From positions 62,001 to 126,000 of the forward strand of contig JALONL010000003.1 of the NCBI GenBank assembly GCA_025454955.1: DNA of 64,000 bases, read 5' to 3'. The stretch comes from Bacteroidia bacterium. Lineage in GTDB: Bacteria; Bacteroidota; Bacteroidia; Palsa-965. The notes below the pieces were generated by a model. It worked only from the letters and a program-made list of their open reading frames with translations, searched no databases and was not told where the DNA came from. Position 1 is the first letter of the stretch, and each line of letters starts with the position of its first letter. This document shows, one piece after another, positions 7,963 to 15,150 of this stretch. Both the position numbers and the translations under genes were made by a program.

Positions 7963-8274
7963 ATGCCATCAGAAAAGAAAATCAGAAAAGTTGTTCTGCT
8001 TCAGGCTGCCGAATCCGAGTATTTAGCCTATGCGGCTTATTATGAAAACCAGCAGTCGGGACTTGGCGAACGTTTTGTCGGAGAGTTTACAGCACAATTA
8101 GCTTATCTGCAGCAATATCCTTTTGCATTTCAGTACAAGTGGCGCAGATACAGAGTGGCATTGATGTCACGTTTCCCGTGTTTGCTTGTTTATCGTGTCC
8201 ACAAAAGCAGCATTATTGTTTATGCCGTTATGCACAATCGGCAAAATCCGAAACGGTTGCGGAAATTGAAGTAG
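7963..8274 (+). CDS. RelE/ParE superfamily toxin
   Basis: 103 residues with the compact RelE/ParE pattern: two N-terminal helices (AESEYLAYAAYYENQQSGLGERFVGEF and a following helix), then beta strands YRVALMSRFPCLLVYRV and SSIIVYAVMHNRQNP. The phrase GLGERF and the final HNRQNPKR motif are typical of ParE-like toxins, which act on ribosome-bound mRNA or DNA gyrase. Which target applies cannot be told. It pairs with the putative antitoxin just upstream. The pair is bounded by copies of the cdd start, which marks it as an insertion. Confidence 0.85.
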   Translation: MPSEKKIRKVVLLQAAESEYLAYAAYYENQQSGLGERFVGEFTAQLAYLQQYPFAFQYKWRRYRVALMSRFPCLLVYRVHKSSIIVYAVMHNRQNPKRLRKLK

Positions 8275-8287
8275 CACACAGTTTCGT

Positions 8288-8295
8288 TATCTTTA
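8288..8295 (+). promoter_or_regulatory. cdd promoter -7 element TATCTTTA
   Basis: TATCTTTA lies 18 nt before the cdd ATG; a TTG at 8266-8268 is 19 nt upstream, fitting the TTG-N19-TAnnTTTG layout of the phylum. The -7 element, but not the TTG, is kept in the broken copy at 7533-7540. Confidence 0.55.
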
Positions 8296-8313
8296 CAGGA
8301 AACGAAATTGCCT

Positions 8314-8808
8314 ATGCGCACCTTTCAGGTAACCACCACAGTTACCGAATACGCTTCCGATGCCGAACTTACGGCCGATGACCGCGACCTGCTCAATGCC
8401 GCCCGTGCCATTGCCCGCGATGCCTGGGCCCCCTACTCGCAGTTTTATGTAGGCGCCGCACTTCGTCTGGCCAATGGCGAAATTGTGACCGGCAACAATC
8501 AGGAAAATGTGGCCTATCCCTCCGGTCTTTGTGCCGAGCGGGTGGCCATTTATTCGGCCGGTGCGCTGCACCCGGATGTGCCGGTTTTAACCATTGCCGT
8601 GAGCTGCCGTTCGGGCCTTTTTGAGGTAAACAAGCCCATGTCGCCCTGCGGGGCCTGCCGACAGGCCATGGCCGAGTACGAAACCCGCTGGAATCAGCCC
8701 ATACGCGTTATTCTGGCCGGCGAGCAGGGCGCCGTGCAGGTGGTAAACAGCATCCGCGACCTGCTCCCGCTCATGTTTGAGGCCGGCGAACTCCGCAAAG
8801 ACCGTTAA
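8314..8808 (+). CDS. cdd: Cytidine deaminase
   Basis: Deaminates cytidine and deoxycytidine to uridine in pyrimidine salvage (cytosol, zinc enzyme). 164 residues, the size of the homotetrameric form. The catalytic motifs are CAERVAIYSAG (zinc Cys plus catalytic Glu) and PCGACRQAM (two zinc Cys). The ATG at 8314 is preferred over an in-frame TTG two codons upstream because the identical ATG context is also kept in the broken copy at 7559. The gene is intact. Confidence 0.93.
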   Translation: MRTFQVTTTVTEYASDAELTADDRDLLNAARAIARDAWAPYSQFYVGAALRLANGEIVTGNNQENVAYPSGLCAERVAIYSAGALHPDVPVLTIAVSCRSGLFEVNKPMSPCGACRQAMAEYETRWNQPIRVILAGEQGAVQVVNSIRDLLPLMFEAGELRKDR

Positions 8809-8874
8809 ACGCGCTGCTTCACTGCATTTTAATGTGTACCCGCAAAGGCTGTTCTGCCAAACGGCAATTTCCTT

Positions 8875-8882
8875 TATCTTTG
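8875..8882 (+). promoter_or_regulatory. pdhA promoter -7 element TATCTTTG
   Basis: Perfect match to TAnnTTTG, 27 nt before the pdhA start, in the 101-nt gap after cdd. Confidence 0.55.
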
Positions 8883-8909
8883 TCAACCTTGTACTAAAAC
8901 ACCGCTCTG

Positions 8910-9932
8910 ATGGCGACGAAAACCAAGAAACAGGCGGCAGGAGCTGCCCAATTTGATAAAGCTACTTATCTCACCTGGTACGAATCGATGCTGCTTATGC
9001 GCCGGTTCGAGGAAAAATGTGGTGAACTCTATATCCAGCAAAAAATCCGCGGCTTCTGTCACCTCTACATCGGGCAGGAAGCTCTGGTAGCCGGTGCCGA
9101 ATCGGCCATTACCAAAGACGACCGTGTAATTACCGCCTACCGCGATCACGCCCATCCCATCGGACGCGGCCTGCATCCCAAATACATCATGGCCGAACTC
9201 CTCGGCAAAATTACCGGCTGCTCCAAAGGCAAAGGCGGCTCCATGCACCTGTTTTCCAAAGAGTTCAACTTCTTCGGCGGACATGGCATCGTAGGCGGTC
9301 AGATTCCTCTCGGCGCAGGCATTGCCTTTGCCGATATGTACAACAACAACGGCCGCGTTACCCTCACCTACATGGGCGACGGTGCCGTGCGTCAGGGCGC
9401 GCTCCACGAAGCATTCAACATGGCCATGCTCTGGAAAATCCCCGTTATTTTCATCATCGAAAATAACAACTACGCCATGGGCACCTCGGTTGAGCGCACC
9501 AGCAACGTAACCGACCTTTACACCCTCGGCGAATCATACGACATGCCCTCGTGGGCGGTGGACGGCATGAGCTGCGAAGCCGTACACGAAGCCATTGCCA
9601 AAGCAGCCGAACACTGCCGCTCAGGAAAAGGCCCCGTACTGCTCGAAATGAAAACCTACCGCTACCGCGGCCACTCCATGTCGGATCCCGCCAAGTACCG
9701 TACCAAGGAAGAACTCGAAGAGTACAAGCGCCAGGATCCCATCGAACGGGTTATCACCACCCTGCGCGATAACGGCTGGATAGACGACAAAGGCGTGGAA
9801 GAAATGGAAGCCAAAATAGAGGCCATCGTAAACGAATCTGTAAAGTTTGCCGAAGAGTCTGACTTCCCCGCCGTGGAAGAACTTTACAAAGACGTGTACA
9901 TGCAGGCCGATTATCCATATATCATGGACTAA
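8910..9932 (+). CDS. pdhA: Pyruvate dehydrogenase E1 component, alpha subunit
   Basis: Alpha subunit of the alpha2beta2 E1 enzyme that decarboxylates pyruvate with thiamine diphosphate and passes the acetyl group to the E2 lipoyl arm. 340 residues. The ThDP motif begins GDGAVRQG (about 156) and ends NNNYAMGT (about 185). Also visible are the early RRFEEKCGELY and the phosphorylation-loop region YRGHSMSDPAKYR seen in all alpha subunits. No beta subunit gene is next to it, so E1 beta must be elsewhere. pdhC follows after a 440-nt gap full of tandem repeats. Confidence 0.93.
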   Translation: MATKTKKQAAGAAQFDKATYLTWYESMLLMRRFEEKCGELYIQQKIRGFCHLYIGQEALVAGAESAITKDDRVITAYRDHAHPIGRGLHPKYIMAELLGKITGCSKGKGGSMHLFSKEFNFFGGHGIVGGQIPLGAGIAFADMYNNNGRVTLTYMGDGAVRQGALHEAFNMAMLWKIPVIFIIENNNYAMGTSVERTSNVTDLYTLGESYDMPSWAVDGMSCEAVHEAIAKAAEHCRSGKGPVLLEMKTYRYRGHSMSDPAKYRTKEELEEYKRQDPIERVITTLRDNGWIDDKGVEEMEAKIEAIVNESVKFAEESDFPAVEELYKDVYMQADYPYIMD

Positions 9933-10015
9933 TACGGCAGGCAACAGTGAAGCAGGCCCGAAAGCACCGAACACAGTATAAGTCGCCCAAAAGGCAACGA
10001 ACAAACAAGAGTCCG

Positions 10016-10322
10016 GCAAAGTCGTCCTAAATCATACACCAAGCAAAGTCGTCCCGCATCACACCAAGCAAAGTTGTCCCGCATTACACCAAGCAAAGTC
10101 GTCTCGCATCACACCAAGCAAAGTCGTCCCGCATCACACCAAGCAAAGTCGTCCCGCATCACACCAAGCAAAGTCGTCCTGCATCACACACTAGCAAAGT
10201 CGTCCCGCATCACACACTAGCAAAGTCGTCTCGCATCAAAACTTCAGCAAAGTCGTCCCGCATCACACACTAGCAAAGTCGTCCCGCATCAAAATCTCAG
10301 CAAAGTCGTCCTGCGGACGACT
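10016..10322 (+). repeat. 12-copy tandem repeat (core GCAAAGTCGTCC) between pdhA and pdhC
   Basis: Twelve copies of the core GCAAAGTCGTCC (third base from the end variable) recur with a period of 25 nt in the first units and 26-27 nt in the later ones; the spacer is CGCATCACACCAA in early units and CGCATCACACACT or CGCATCAAAACTT in later ones. The unit length is not a multiple of three throughout and no frame is kept, so it is not coding. Degenerate matches (AAGTCGCCC) reach back to about 9980. No unique spacers exist, so this is not a CRISPR array. The last unit ends in a hairpin. Confidence 0.95.
10304..10322 (+). terminator. Perfect hairpin closing the repeat array
   Basis: AGTCGTCC (10304-10311), loop TGC, GGACGACT (10315-10322): an 8-bp stem made from the last repeat core and a unique reverse copy of it. 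There is no T-run, so it may be an mRNA-stability or attenuation structure rather than a true terminator. Any of the other eleven cores could also pair with the single GGACGAC. Confidence 0.5.
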
Positions 10323-10372
10323 ATACTACCAAGCAAAAGCACTAAAAAAGCAACACACACAAGCATACCACA

Positions 10373-11647
10373 ATGGCCGAAATCATCAAAATGCCCAAAC
10401 TCAGCGATACCATGACCGACGGTGTGGTAGCGTCGTGGAATAAAAAAGTAGGCGACACCGTAAAACGCGGCGACTTGCTGGCCGAAATCGAAACCGACAA
10501 AGCCACCATGGAGTTCGAGTCGTTCTATAACGGCACACTGCTGCACATCGGCGTAGAAAAAGGACAGGGCGCCCCCGTAGATGCCATTCTCGCCATAATA
10601 GGCGCACCCGGCGAAGACATTTCGGCACTGCTTACCGCTGCGCCCGCAGCACCCAAGGCAGAGGCTCCGAAAGCCGAAGCCCCCAAAGCCGAAGCCCCGC
10701 AGCCTGTGGCCGAAGTAAAAACAGCACCGGTAACTGCCGCCCCTGTAGTGCAGGTAGCCGCTGCCACCCCGTCTGAAAACGGCGATGCACGCATAAAAGC
10801 CTCCCCGCTGGCCAAGAAAATGGCCGCCGAAAAAGGCATCGACCTCCAGCAGGTAAAAGGCTCGGGCGATTATGGCCGTGTGGTGAAACGCGACGTGGAG
10901 CAATGGCATCCTTCCATGGTGCCGCCCGCCGCACAATTCCTTGCCGCGCCCGTGGTGGCCGGACAGGAAAGCTACACCGAAGAGCCCGTGTCGCAGATGC
11001 GCAAAACCATTGCCCGCCGCCTGGCCGAAAGCAAATTCAGTGCACCGCACTTCTACCTCACCATGGAAATAAACATGGAAGAGGCCACCAAAGCCCGCGA
11101 AGCCATAAACGCCGTATCGCCCGTAAAAGTGTCGTTCAACGACATCGTATTACGTGCCGTGGCCGCTTCGCTGCGCAAACATCCCAAAGTAAACAGCTCG
11201 TGGCTCGGCGATAAAATACGCTACAACCAGCACATACACATTGGCGTGGCCGTAGCCGTAGAAGATGGTCTGCTCGTGCCCGTAGTTCGCTTCGCCGATC
11301 AGAAATCGCTTTCGCAGATTGCCGCCGAAGTAAAAACCGCTGCGCAAAAAGCAAAAGACAAAAAACTCCAGCCCGCCGACTGGGAAGGAAATACCTTCAC
11401 CATTTCCAACCTCGGCATGTTTGGCATCGAAGAATTCACCGCCATCATCAACCCGCCCGATGCATGCATCCTCGCAGTAGGTGGCATCAAAGATACCCCG
11501 GTGGTGAAAAACGGACAGGTGGTTCCCGGTAAAGTAATGAAAGTAACACTCTCCTGCGATCACCGCGTGGTGGATGGTGCAAGCGGTTCGGCTTTCCTGC
11601 AAACACTGAAAGGAATGCTCGAAAACCCGGTAACCATTCTCGTATAA
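10373..11647 (+). CDS. pdhC: Dihydrolipoamide acetyltransferase, E2 of pyruvate dehydrogenase
   Basis: Core of the pyruvate dehydrogenase complex; transfers the acetyl group from lipoyl-lysine to CoA. 424 residues: one lipoyl domain (about 1-78, lipoylated Lys43 in ETDKATMEF), an Ala/Pro/Lys linker (about 85-135, with repeated KAEAP), the peripheral-subunit-binding domain (about 139-176, ASPLAKKMAAEKG), and the catalytic domain (about 200-424) with SCDHRVVDGASG near 393 holding the catalytic His and Asp. Start at the ATG giving MAEIIKMPKLSDTM, standard for the family. The only E1 gene seen nearby is pdhA upstream. Confidence 0.93.
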   Translation: MAEIIKMPKLSDTMTDGVVASWNKKVGDTVKRGDLLAEIETDKATMEFESFYNGTLLHIGVEKGQGAPVDAILAIIGAPGEDISALLTAAPAAPKAEAPKAEAPKAEAPQPVAEVKTAPVTAAPVVQVAAATPSENGDARIKASPLAKKMAAEKGIDLQQVKGSGDYGRVVKRDVEQWHPSMVPPAAQFLAAPVVAGQESYTEEPVSQMRKTIARRLAESKFSAPHFYLTMEINMEEATKAREAINAVSPVKVSFNDIVLRAVAASLRKHPKVNSSWLGDKIRYNQHIHIGVAVAVEDGLLVPVVRFADQKSLSQIAAEVKTAAQKAKDKKLQPADWEGNTFTISNLGMFGIEEFTAIINPPDACILAVGGIKDTPVVKNGQVVPGKVMKVTLSCDHRVVDGASGSAFLQTLKGMLENPVTILV

Positions 11648-11662
11648 ATCATTACAATAATC

Positions 11663-11704
11663 AAACAAAACAGGCTTCGGAAAAATCCGAAGCCTGTTTT
11701 GTTT
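11663..11704 (+). terminator. Strong terminator after pdhC
   Basis: An 18-bp perfect stem (11663-11680 with 11687-11704) with loop AAAAAT; the 3' arm ends in TGTTTTGTTTT. It is 15 nt after the pdhC stop. Confidence 0.9.
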
Positions 11705-11806
11705 TCGCTGCCCAACGAACACAATGCAGAATTATTGTAGGTGAAATAAAGTAAGGTGTGTCCCGTTTATTCTTTGCTCATCCCCCAAAAACGTAAACAC
11801 ATTCTC

Positions 11807-12451
11807 ATGAAAAAGCTGATTATCGGCGCAGTATCACTGTGCCTGCTGACTGTTGCCTGCAAAAAAGAAGAGGATACCATTATTCCGCAAACTCAAAATC
11901 CGGGAGTAACGCAGAGCGTTGCTTATTTCCCGCTAGACTCGGGTAGTTATTGGGTGTATGAGCACTACCGTATTGATACTCTGGGAATGGAAACTTACAA
12001 CAACAACGATTCCACGTTCATTACCGGTGATACGATTATCGGAGGCAATACCTACAGTATATTGCGCAACATCGGATTTTACCCATTGGTACAATATTGC
12101 CGCGACTCGGCCAATTGTATTGTAAATGAAAAAGGTGAAATAATTTTTTCGGCAAACCTTCAGGGGCAGCTTATACGGACAGATAGTATTTTCTCAACAG
12201 TCAGCTTGTTTATTATTGTCAGAGATTCCATGGATAACGGCAATTTTTCATTATCCCTGAATTCAAACACCTATAACACGCTCCAACGATCAACCAGAGT
12301 TCAGTACATGTTCACACAACTTCCTCAATTTCATAGTCCTTACTTAACGAACTTTGCACCCGGTGTTGGACTTGTAAGGAATCAGTATATATATTCCTCT
12401 TCACCGCATTTGCTTTATGAGCGTCGTTTAATCCGTTATCATATTGAGTAA
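11807..12451 (+). CDS. Lipoprotein of unknown function
   Basis: 214 residues. The ATG at 11807 gives a lipoprotein signal MKKLIIGAVSLCLLTVAC with lipobox Cys18; the frame extends 17 codons upstream without a signal-like start. The mature part (SVAYFPLDSGSYWVYEHYRID, then TFITGDTIIGGNTYSILRN) resembles lipoproteins of this phylum that begin with a YFPLxxGxxWVYE phrase. There is no catalytic motif. Monocistronic, between two terminators. Confidence 0.7.
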   Translation: MKKLIIGAVSLCLLTVACKKEEDTIIPQTQNPGVTQSVAYFPLDSGSYWVYEHYRIDTLGMETYNNNDSTFITGDTIIGGNTYSILRNIGFYPLVQYCRDSANCIVNEKGEIIFSANLQGQLIRTDSIFSTVSLFIIVRDSMDNGNFSLSLNSNTYNTLQRSTRVQYMFTQLPQFHSPYLTNFAPGVGLVRNQYIYSSSPHLLYERRLIRYHIE

Positions 12452-12461
12452 AAAAGCGAGT

Positions 12462-12508
12462 GCAGAAAAAACGAAAAGCCGGAAGAATTATTCTCCCGGC
12501 TTTTCTGC
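12462..12508. terminator. Bidirectional terminator between convergent genes
   Basis: AAAAGCCGG (12474-12482) pairs with CCGGCTTTT (12496-12504); outer GCAG/CTGC pairs add 4 bp. It spans the end of the minus-strand SRPBCC gene. Confidence 0.7.
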
Positions 12509-12964
12509 ACCTGCTTCGGCCATTCTTTTTATCGATTCGTTTCGGGTGGTCAGCAGCTTGGTCATGTATTTTTTCAGGAAAAAGAATTCCGCCATTCGCC
12601 CCAGAATACCTAACGGTGCGGCACATTCAAACACATCGCGCATGAGGGTTTGAGTGCCGTGGGTTTCAAAAAAATGCTGGTGTCTGAGCATGGCAAACGG
12701 CCCTTTCACCTGCTCGTCGCAGAAATAATGTGGCGGCTGCATTTCGGTTATGGAAACAGTCATGCGCAGTTTAAGGCCGAAGTGGCGGGCTTCCCACGTT
12801 ACGGTTTCGTGCAGTTGAATAAGGCCTTGGGTGCGCCCGGCAACGGCCCTTTCGCCGGTATGCCGCAGCGACGATACATGCGCGTCGATGCTGCGCGATA
12901 TATCGAAACAGCGTGCGGGTGGTGCGGAAATGTGCGTGAAAAGTTCAAGGTGTATCACACCCAT
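12488..12964 (-). CDS. SRPBCC/START-like domain protein
   Basis: 158 residues with the order expected of a single SRPBCC fold (hydrophobic ligand-binding helix-grip): ELFTHISAPPARCFDISRSIDAH at the start, GLIQLHETVTWEARHFG, KLRMTVSITEMQPPHYFCDEQVKGPFA, HQHFFETHGTQTLMRDVFECAAPLG. This is close to the polyketide cyclase/cell-division-inhibitor-like group often found in Bacteroidota. The ligand is unknown. The start at 12964 matches the family N-terminus; a TATCTTCA overlaps it, so the in-frame GTG two codons later is an alternative start for a leaderless message. Confidence 0.75.
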   Translation of the reverse strand: MGVIHLELFTHISAPPARCFDISRSIDAHVSSLRHTGERAVAGRTQGLIQLHETVTWEARHFGLKLRMTVSITEMQPPHYFCDEQVKGPFAMLRHQHFFETHGTQTLMRDVFECAAPLGILGRMAEFFFLKKYMTKLLTTRNESIKRMAEAGAEKPGE

Positions 12965-13001
12965 GAAGATACATACTTGACGAATCTTTTCGGCATTGTC
13001 G

Positions 13002-13009
13002 TATTTTCG
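13002..13009 (+). promoter_or_regulatory. Putative -7 element TATTTTCG of recG
   Basis: TATTTTCG (one mismatch to TAnnTTTG) ends 5 nt before the recG GTG at 13015, the same short spacing as at ispF, the GT4 gene and the hydrolase gene. Confidence 0.4.
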
Positions 13010-13014
13010 CAACA

Positions 13015-15120
13015 GTGGACAATAGTTTTCTCGACACACCGGTAGAGTTTCTGAAAGGCGTGGGCCCCGAACGGGCCAAGCTGCTCAAATCAGAACTCAG
13101 CATTACCACCTTTGGCGATTTGCTGCGGTGGTATCCTTACCGGTATGTGGATCGTACCCGGTTTTACCAAACCAACGAAATCAATGCCGATTTGCCTTAC
13201 GTGCAACTGCGCGGGCAAATTCTCCACGCCGAAATTGTAGGACAAAAACAGGGCCGCCGTTTGGTGGCGCACCTTACCGATGCTTTCGGTTCGGTGGAAT
13301 TAGTATGGTTTCAGGGGTTGAAATGGCTCGACGGGAAATATAAACCGGGAAAGGAATACATTGTGTTCGGCAAACCTTCGGTATATAACGGACGCATTAA
13401 TATTGCGCATCCTGAAGTGGAAGAGGTGAGCGAAGAACTGCTGAAACGCGCCAGCGCCTTACAGCCCATGTATTCATCGACCGAGAAAACGAAGATGAAA
13501 GGGCTCGATTCGAAAGGCATTCTGAAACTGCTCAAAGCCCTCGTGCCGCAGATTACCGGCAAGATTCCCGAAATTCTTCCCGCCTCACTTCTCGAAAAAT
13601 ACAAACTCCCCGGCCGCGAAGAGGCCCTGCGCGAAATACATTTCCCCACCGATTTAAAAAAACTTGAACGCGCACAGAAACGCATCAAGTTTGAAGAATT
13701 TCTCTTCATACAAATCAAACTGCTGCGGGTGCGCAACCTGCGTCAGGACAATGTGCAGGGGCATATTTTTAATCGGGTGGGCGATATGTTCAATACGTTT
13801 TTTGAACATCATCTCCCGTTTCCGCTTACCAATGCGCAGAAGCGTGTAATACGCGAAATACGCGGCGATATGGGCAGCGGCAAACAAATGAACCGCCTGC
13901 TGCAGGGCGATGTGGGCAGCGGCAAAACCGTAGTGGCACTCATGTGTATGCTGCTTGCCAACGACAATGGTTTTCAGGCCTGCCTCATGGCGCCTACCGA
14001 AATTCTGGCACAACAGCATTACATTACACTCACCCAGCTTACAGGCAATATGCCCGTGCGCATTGGCTTACTCACGGGCAGCACCAAAGCCGCTGCGCGC
14101 CGCGAACTTCATGCCGCATTGCGCGCAGGAGAAATGCACATTCTCGTGGGCACTCATGCGCTTATCGAAGACGAAGTGCAGTTTGCCAACCTCGGTCTGG
14201 TGGTTATCGACGAGCAGCACCGCTTTGGTGTGGAGCAGCGTTCTAAACTCTGGCGCAAAAATGTGCATCCTCCGCACATTCTTGTGATGACGGCCACACC
14301 CATACCGCGCACACTGGCCATGACGCTTTACGGCGATCTCGACACATCTGTCATCGACGAACTGCCCGCAGGCCGCAAACCCATACGCACACTGCATTTT
14401 TACGACTCGGCCCGCGAACGATTGTTTGGATTTATGCGCGAAGAAATTGCCAAAGGCCGGCAGGTGTATGTAGTGTATCCGCTCATTCAGGAATCGGAGA
14501 AAATGGATTACAAAGACCTGGAAGACGGCTACGAAAGCATTTCGCGCGCATTTCCGCTGCCAGACTACCGCGTAAGCATTGTACACGGAAAAATGAAACC
14601 GGCGGCAAAGGATTTCGAGATGCAGCGTTTCGTAAAAGGCGATACGCAGATTATGGTGGCCACCACCGTAATTGAAGTAGGCGTAAACGTGCCCAATGCT
14701 TCGGTAATGGTAATTGAAAGTGCCGAACGTTTTGGCCTTTCGCAGTTGCACCAGTTGCGTGGCCGCGTGGGGCGCGGTGCCGAACAGTCGTGGTGCATAC
14801 TCATGAGCGGCCCCAAACTTGGCAAAGAATCAAAACTGCGCATGGACACTATGGTGCGCACCAACGATGGTTTCGAAATTGCCGAAGTCGATCTGCAACT
14901 CCGCGGCCCCGGCGATCTGGAAGGCACACGGCAAAGCGGCACATTGGGTTTGCGCCTTGCCGATCTTACCAAAGACGGCCCCATTTTGCAACACGCCCGC
15001 ATTGCCGCCTCCGAAATTCTCGAAGCCGATCCGCAACTCGCATCGCCCGCCAACCAGCCCCTGCGCGATGAACTTCAGCGCGAGCACAGCGACTCTGTAA
15101 ACTGGAGCCGTATTTCCTGA
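13015..15120 (+). CDS. recG: ATP-dependent DNA helicase RecG
   Basis: Reverses stalled replication forks and branch-migrates Holliday junctions. 701 residues: N-terminal wedge/OB domain (about 1-230), helicase domains with Walker A GDVGSGKT (about 299), DEQH box (about 399), motif III TATPIPRTLAM, and C-terminal GRVGRGAEQSWC (motif VI). The DEQH form of motif II is normal for RecG. The start is GTG at 13015, giving MDNSFLDTPVEFLKGVGPERA, the standard N-terminus; no ATG is near. The stop is 30 nt from the convergent DUF2723 gene. Confidence 0.95.
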   Translation: MDNSFLDTPVEFLKGVGPERAKLLKSELSITTFGDLLRWYPYRYVDRTRFYQTNEINADLPYVQLRGQILHAEIVGQKQGRRLVAHLTDAFGSVELVWFQGLKWLDGKYKPGKEYIVFGKPSVYNGRINIAHPEVEEVSEELLKRASALQPMYSSTEKTKMKGLDSKGILKLLKALVPQITGKIPEILPASLLEKYKLPGREEALREIHFPTDLKKLERAQKRIKFEEFLFIQIKLLRVRNLRQDNVQGHIFNRVGDMFNTFFEHHLPFPLTNAQKRVIREIRGDMGSGKQMNRLLQGDVGSGKTVVALMCMLLANDNGFQACLMAPTEILAQQHYITLTQLTGNMPVRIGLLTGSTKAAARRELHAALRAGEMHILVGTHALIEDEVQFANLGLVVIDEQHRFGVEQRSKLWRKNVHPPHILVMTATPIPRTLAMTLYGDLDTSVIDELPAGRKPIRTLHFYDSARERLFGFMREEIAKGRQVYVVYPLIQESEKMDYKDLEDGYESISRAFPLPDYRVSIVHGKMKPAAKDFEMQRFVKGDTQIMVATTVIEVGVNVPNASVMVIESAERFGLSQLHQLRGRVGRGAEQSWCILMSGPKLGKESKLRMDTMVRTNDGFEIAEVDLQLRGPGDLEGTRQSGTLGLRLADLTKDGPILQHARIAASEILEADPQLASPANQPLRDELQREHSDSVNWSRIS

Positions 15121-15150
15121 AATCAGTGGGCGATTTGCTGCCGCGCAAAT

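Noticed and set aside
10016..10322. CRISPR array
   Set aside because: The repeats are 25-27 nt with almost no spacer between cores, the intervening bases are near-identical, and no cas gene is present.
8910..11647. Disrupted pdh operon because pdhB is missing
   Set aside because: Separate location of E1 beta is common; pdhA and pdhC are both intact.
13868..13926. Second P-loop (GDMGSGKQ) in RecG, suggesting a duplicated motif
   Set aside because: A GSGKQMNRLLQGDVGSGKT stretch is usual in RecG; only the second is the true Walker A.
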